A program made the position numbers and the translations under genes. The notes under the pieces were generated by a model. That model searched no databases, was not told the DNA's origin, and saw only the letters and a list, made by a program, of their open reading frames with translations. Positions 5,087 through 5,227 of a stretch of DNA of 5,227 nt are shown here, one piece after another. Within the stretch, counting starts at the first letter, position 1, and the number at the start of each line of letters is the position of its first letter. This DNA is from Betaproteobacteria bacterium TMED41 (GTDB lineage: Bacteria > Pseudomonadota > Gammaproteobacteria > Burkholderiales > Burkholderiaceae_A), in NCBI GenBank assembly GCA_002167365.1, contig NHCU01000046.1, forward strand, positions 17,118 to 22,344. The letters are read 5' to 3'.

Positions 5087-5227
5087 AATTTAAAAACATA
5101 ATTTTTGTGCATTTCAAAAAACATCGTTTTAAATTATTGATCTTTATTCAAGTTGACATCCAATTGAACTAGTTATTCATGAAATCATAAACCGTCATAA
5201 TTGGTTTTAATCTTTTTCTAGAATTTT
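5087..5227. other. Intergenic tail without a clear gene
   Basis: No convincing gene starts here on the + strand. Weak inverted repeats occur: AAAAA/TTTTT at 5092-5106, and AAAAC-ATC-GTTTT at 5118-5130, which could act as a poor terminator for the preceding gene. On the + strand TTGAAC (5164-5169) and CATAAA (5186-5191) are 16 bases apart and could be a weak promoter for a gene beyond the edge. On the - strand one frame is open from the window edge to a TAG at 5171-5169 (about 19 codons), possibly the end of a convergent gene. Confidence 0.5.
5147..5168. repeat. Inverted repeat containing a consensus -35-like TTGACA
   Basis: TTCAA (5147-5151) pairs with TTGAA (5164-5168), and TTG (5153-5155) pairs with CAA (5161-5163), leaving G5152 as a bulge and ACATC as the loop. 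The stem would have 8 pairs. The element contains a perfect TTGACA (5153-5158), but no good -10 lies at the proper distance. It could be an operator half-site pair, a terminator stem for a - strand gene ending at 5169, or chance. Confidence 0.3.

Noticed and set aside
5153..5181. Perfect -35 hexamer TTGACA as part of a strong promoter
   Set aside because: No -10-like hexamer lies 15-19 bases downstream (the bases there read ATTCATG), so a strong promoter is not supported; the hexamer is more simply part of the inverted repeat.

Overview
The window is AT-rich DNA, roughly one third G+C by eye, densely packed with seven protein-coding genes. The protein sequences look betaproteobacterial, most likely a streamlined, low-GC Burkholderiales-type or similar aquatic bacterium. 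The LolC/LolD pair, the DUF2062 protein, the TatD-family hydrolase and the alpha/beta hydrolase with its HGLTR, DWLAN and EFAGIGHAPTLM motifs all resemble a neighbourhood I associate with that class. This taxonomic reading comes from remembered family patterns, not from a search.

Left part (1-1150, + strand): the 3' end of lolC overlaps lolD by 8 bases. Together they encode the membrane and ATPase parts of the LolCDE-type machine that releases lipoproteins from the inner membrane for delivery to the outer membrane, so the organism is Gram-negative. Next, on the - strand (1147-1725), comes a small DUF2062 membrane protein. Its stop codon interlocks with that of lolD, and its GTG start lies only 29 bases from the divergent tatD-like gene.

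Middle part (1755-3505, + strand): a TatD-family metal-dependent hydrolase and an alpha/beta hydrolase are joined by an ATGA overlap and are probably one transcript. The tatD-like gene has no visible ribosome-binding site, and a -10-like hexamer sits just 5 bases before its ATG, so it may be leaderless.

Right part (3514-5227): an iron(III) ABC-transporter periplasmic binding protein (- strand, TTG start, signal peptide) diverges from a GlcG/HbpS-family protein (+ strand) across a 103-base intergenic region. That region carries promoter-like hexamers and a (TAA)5 tract that partly resembles a Fur box. The pairing hints at iron or heme handling, but this is inference. The last 141 bases hold no clear gene. 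They contain weak hairpins and one short frame, open to the window edge, that could be the 3' end of a - strand gene.

No mobile element, CRISPR array, tRNA or rRNA was seen. I found no convincing new multi-gene system. The most interesting points are the altered catalytic-acid position and insertion in the alpha/beta hydrolase, the possible leaderless start of the tatD-like gene, the divergent iron/heme-type gene pair, and long homopolymer tracts inside genes.
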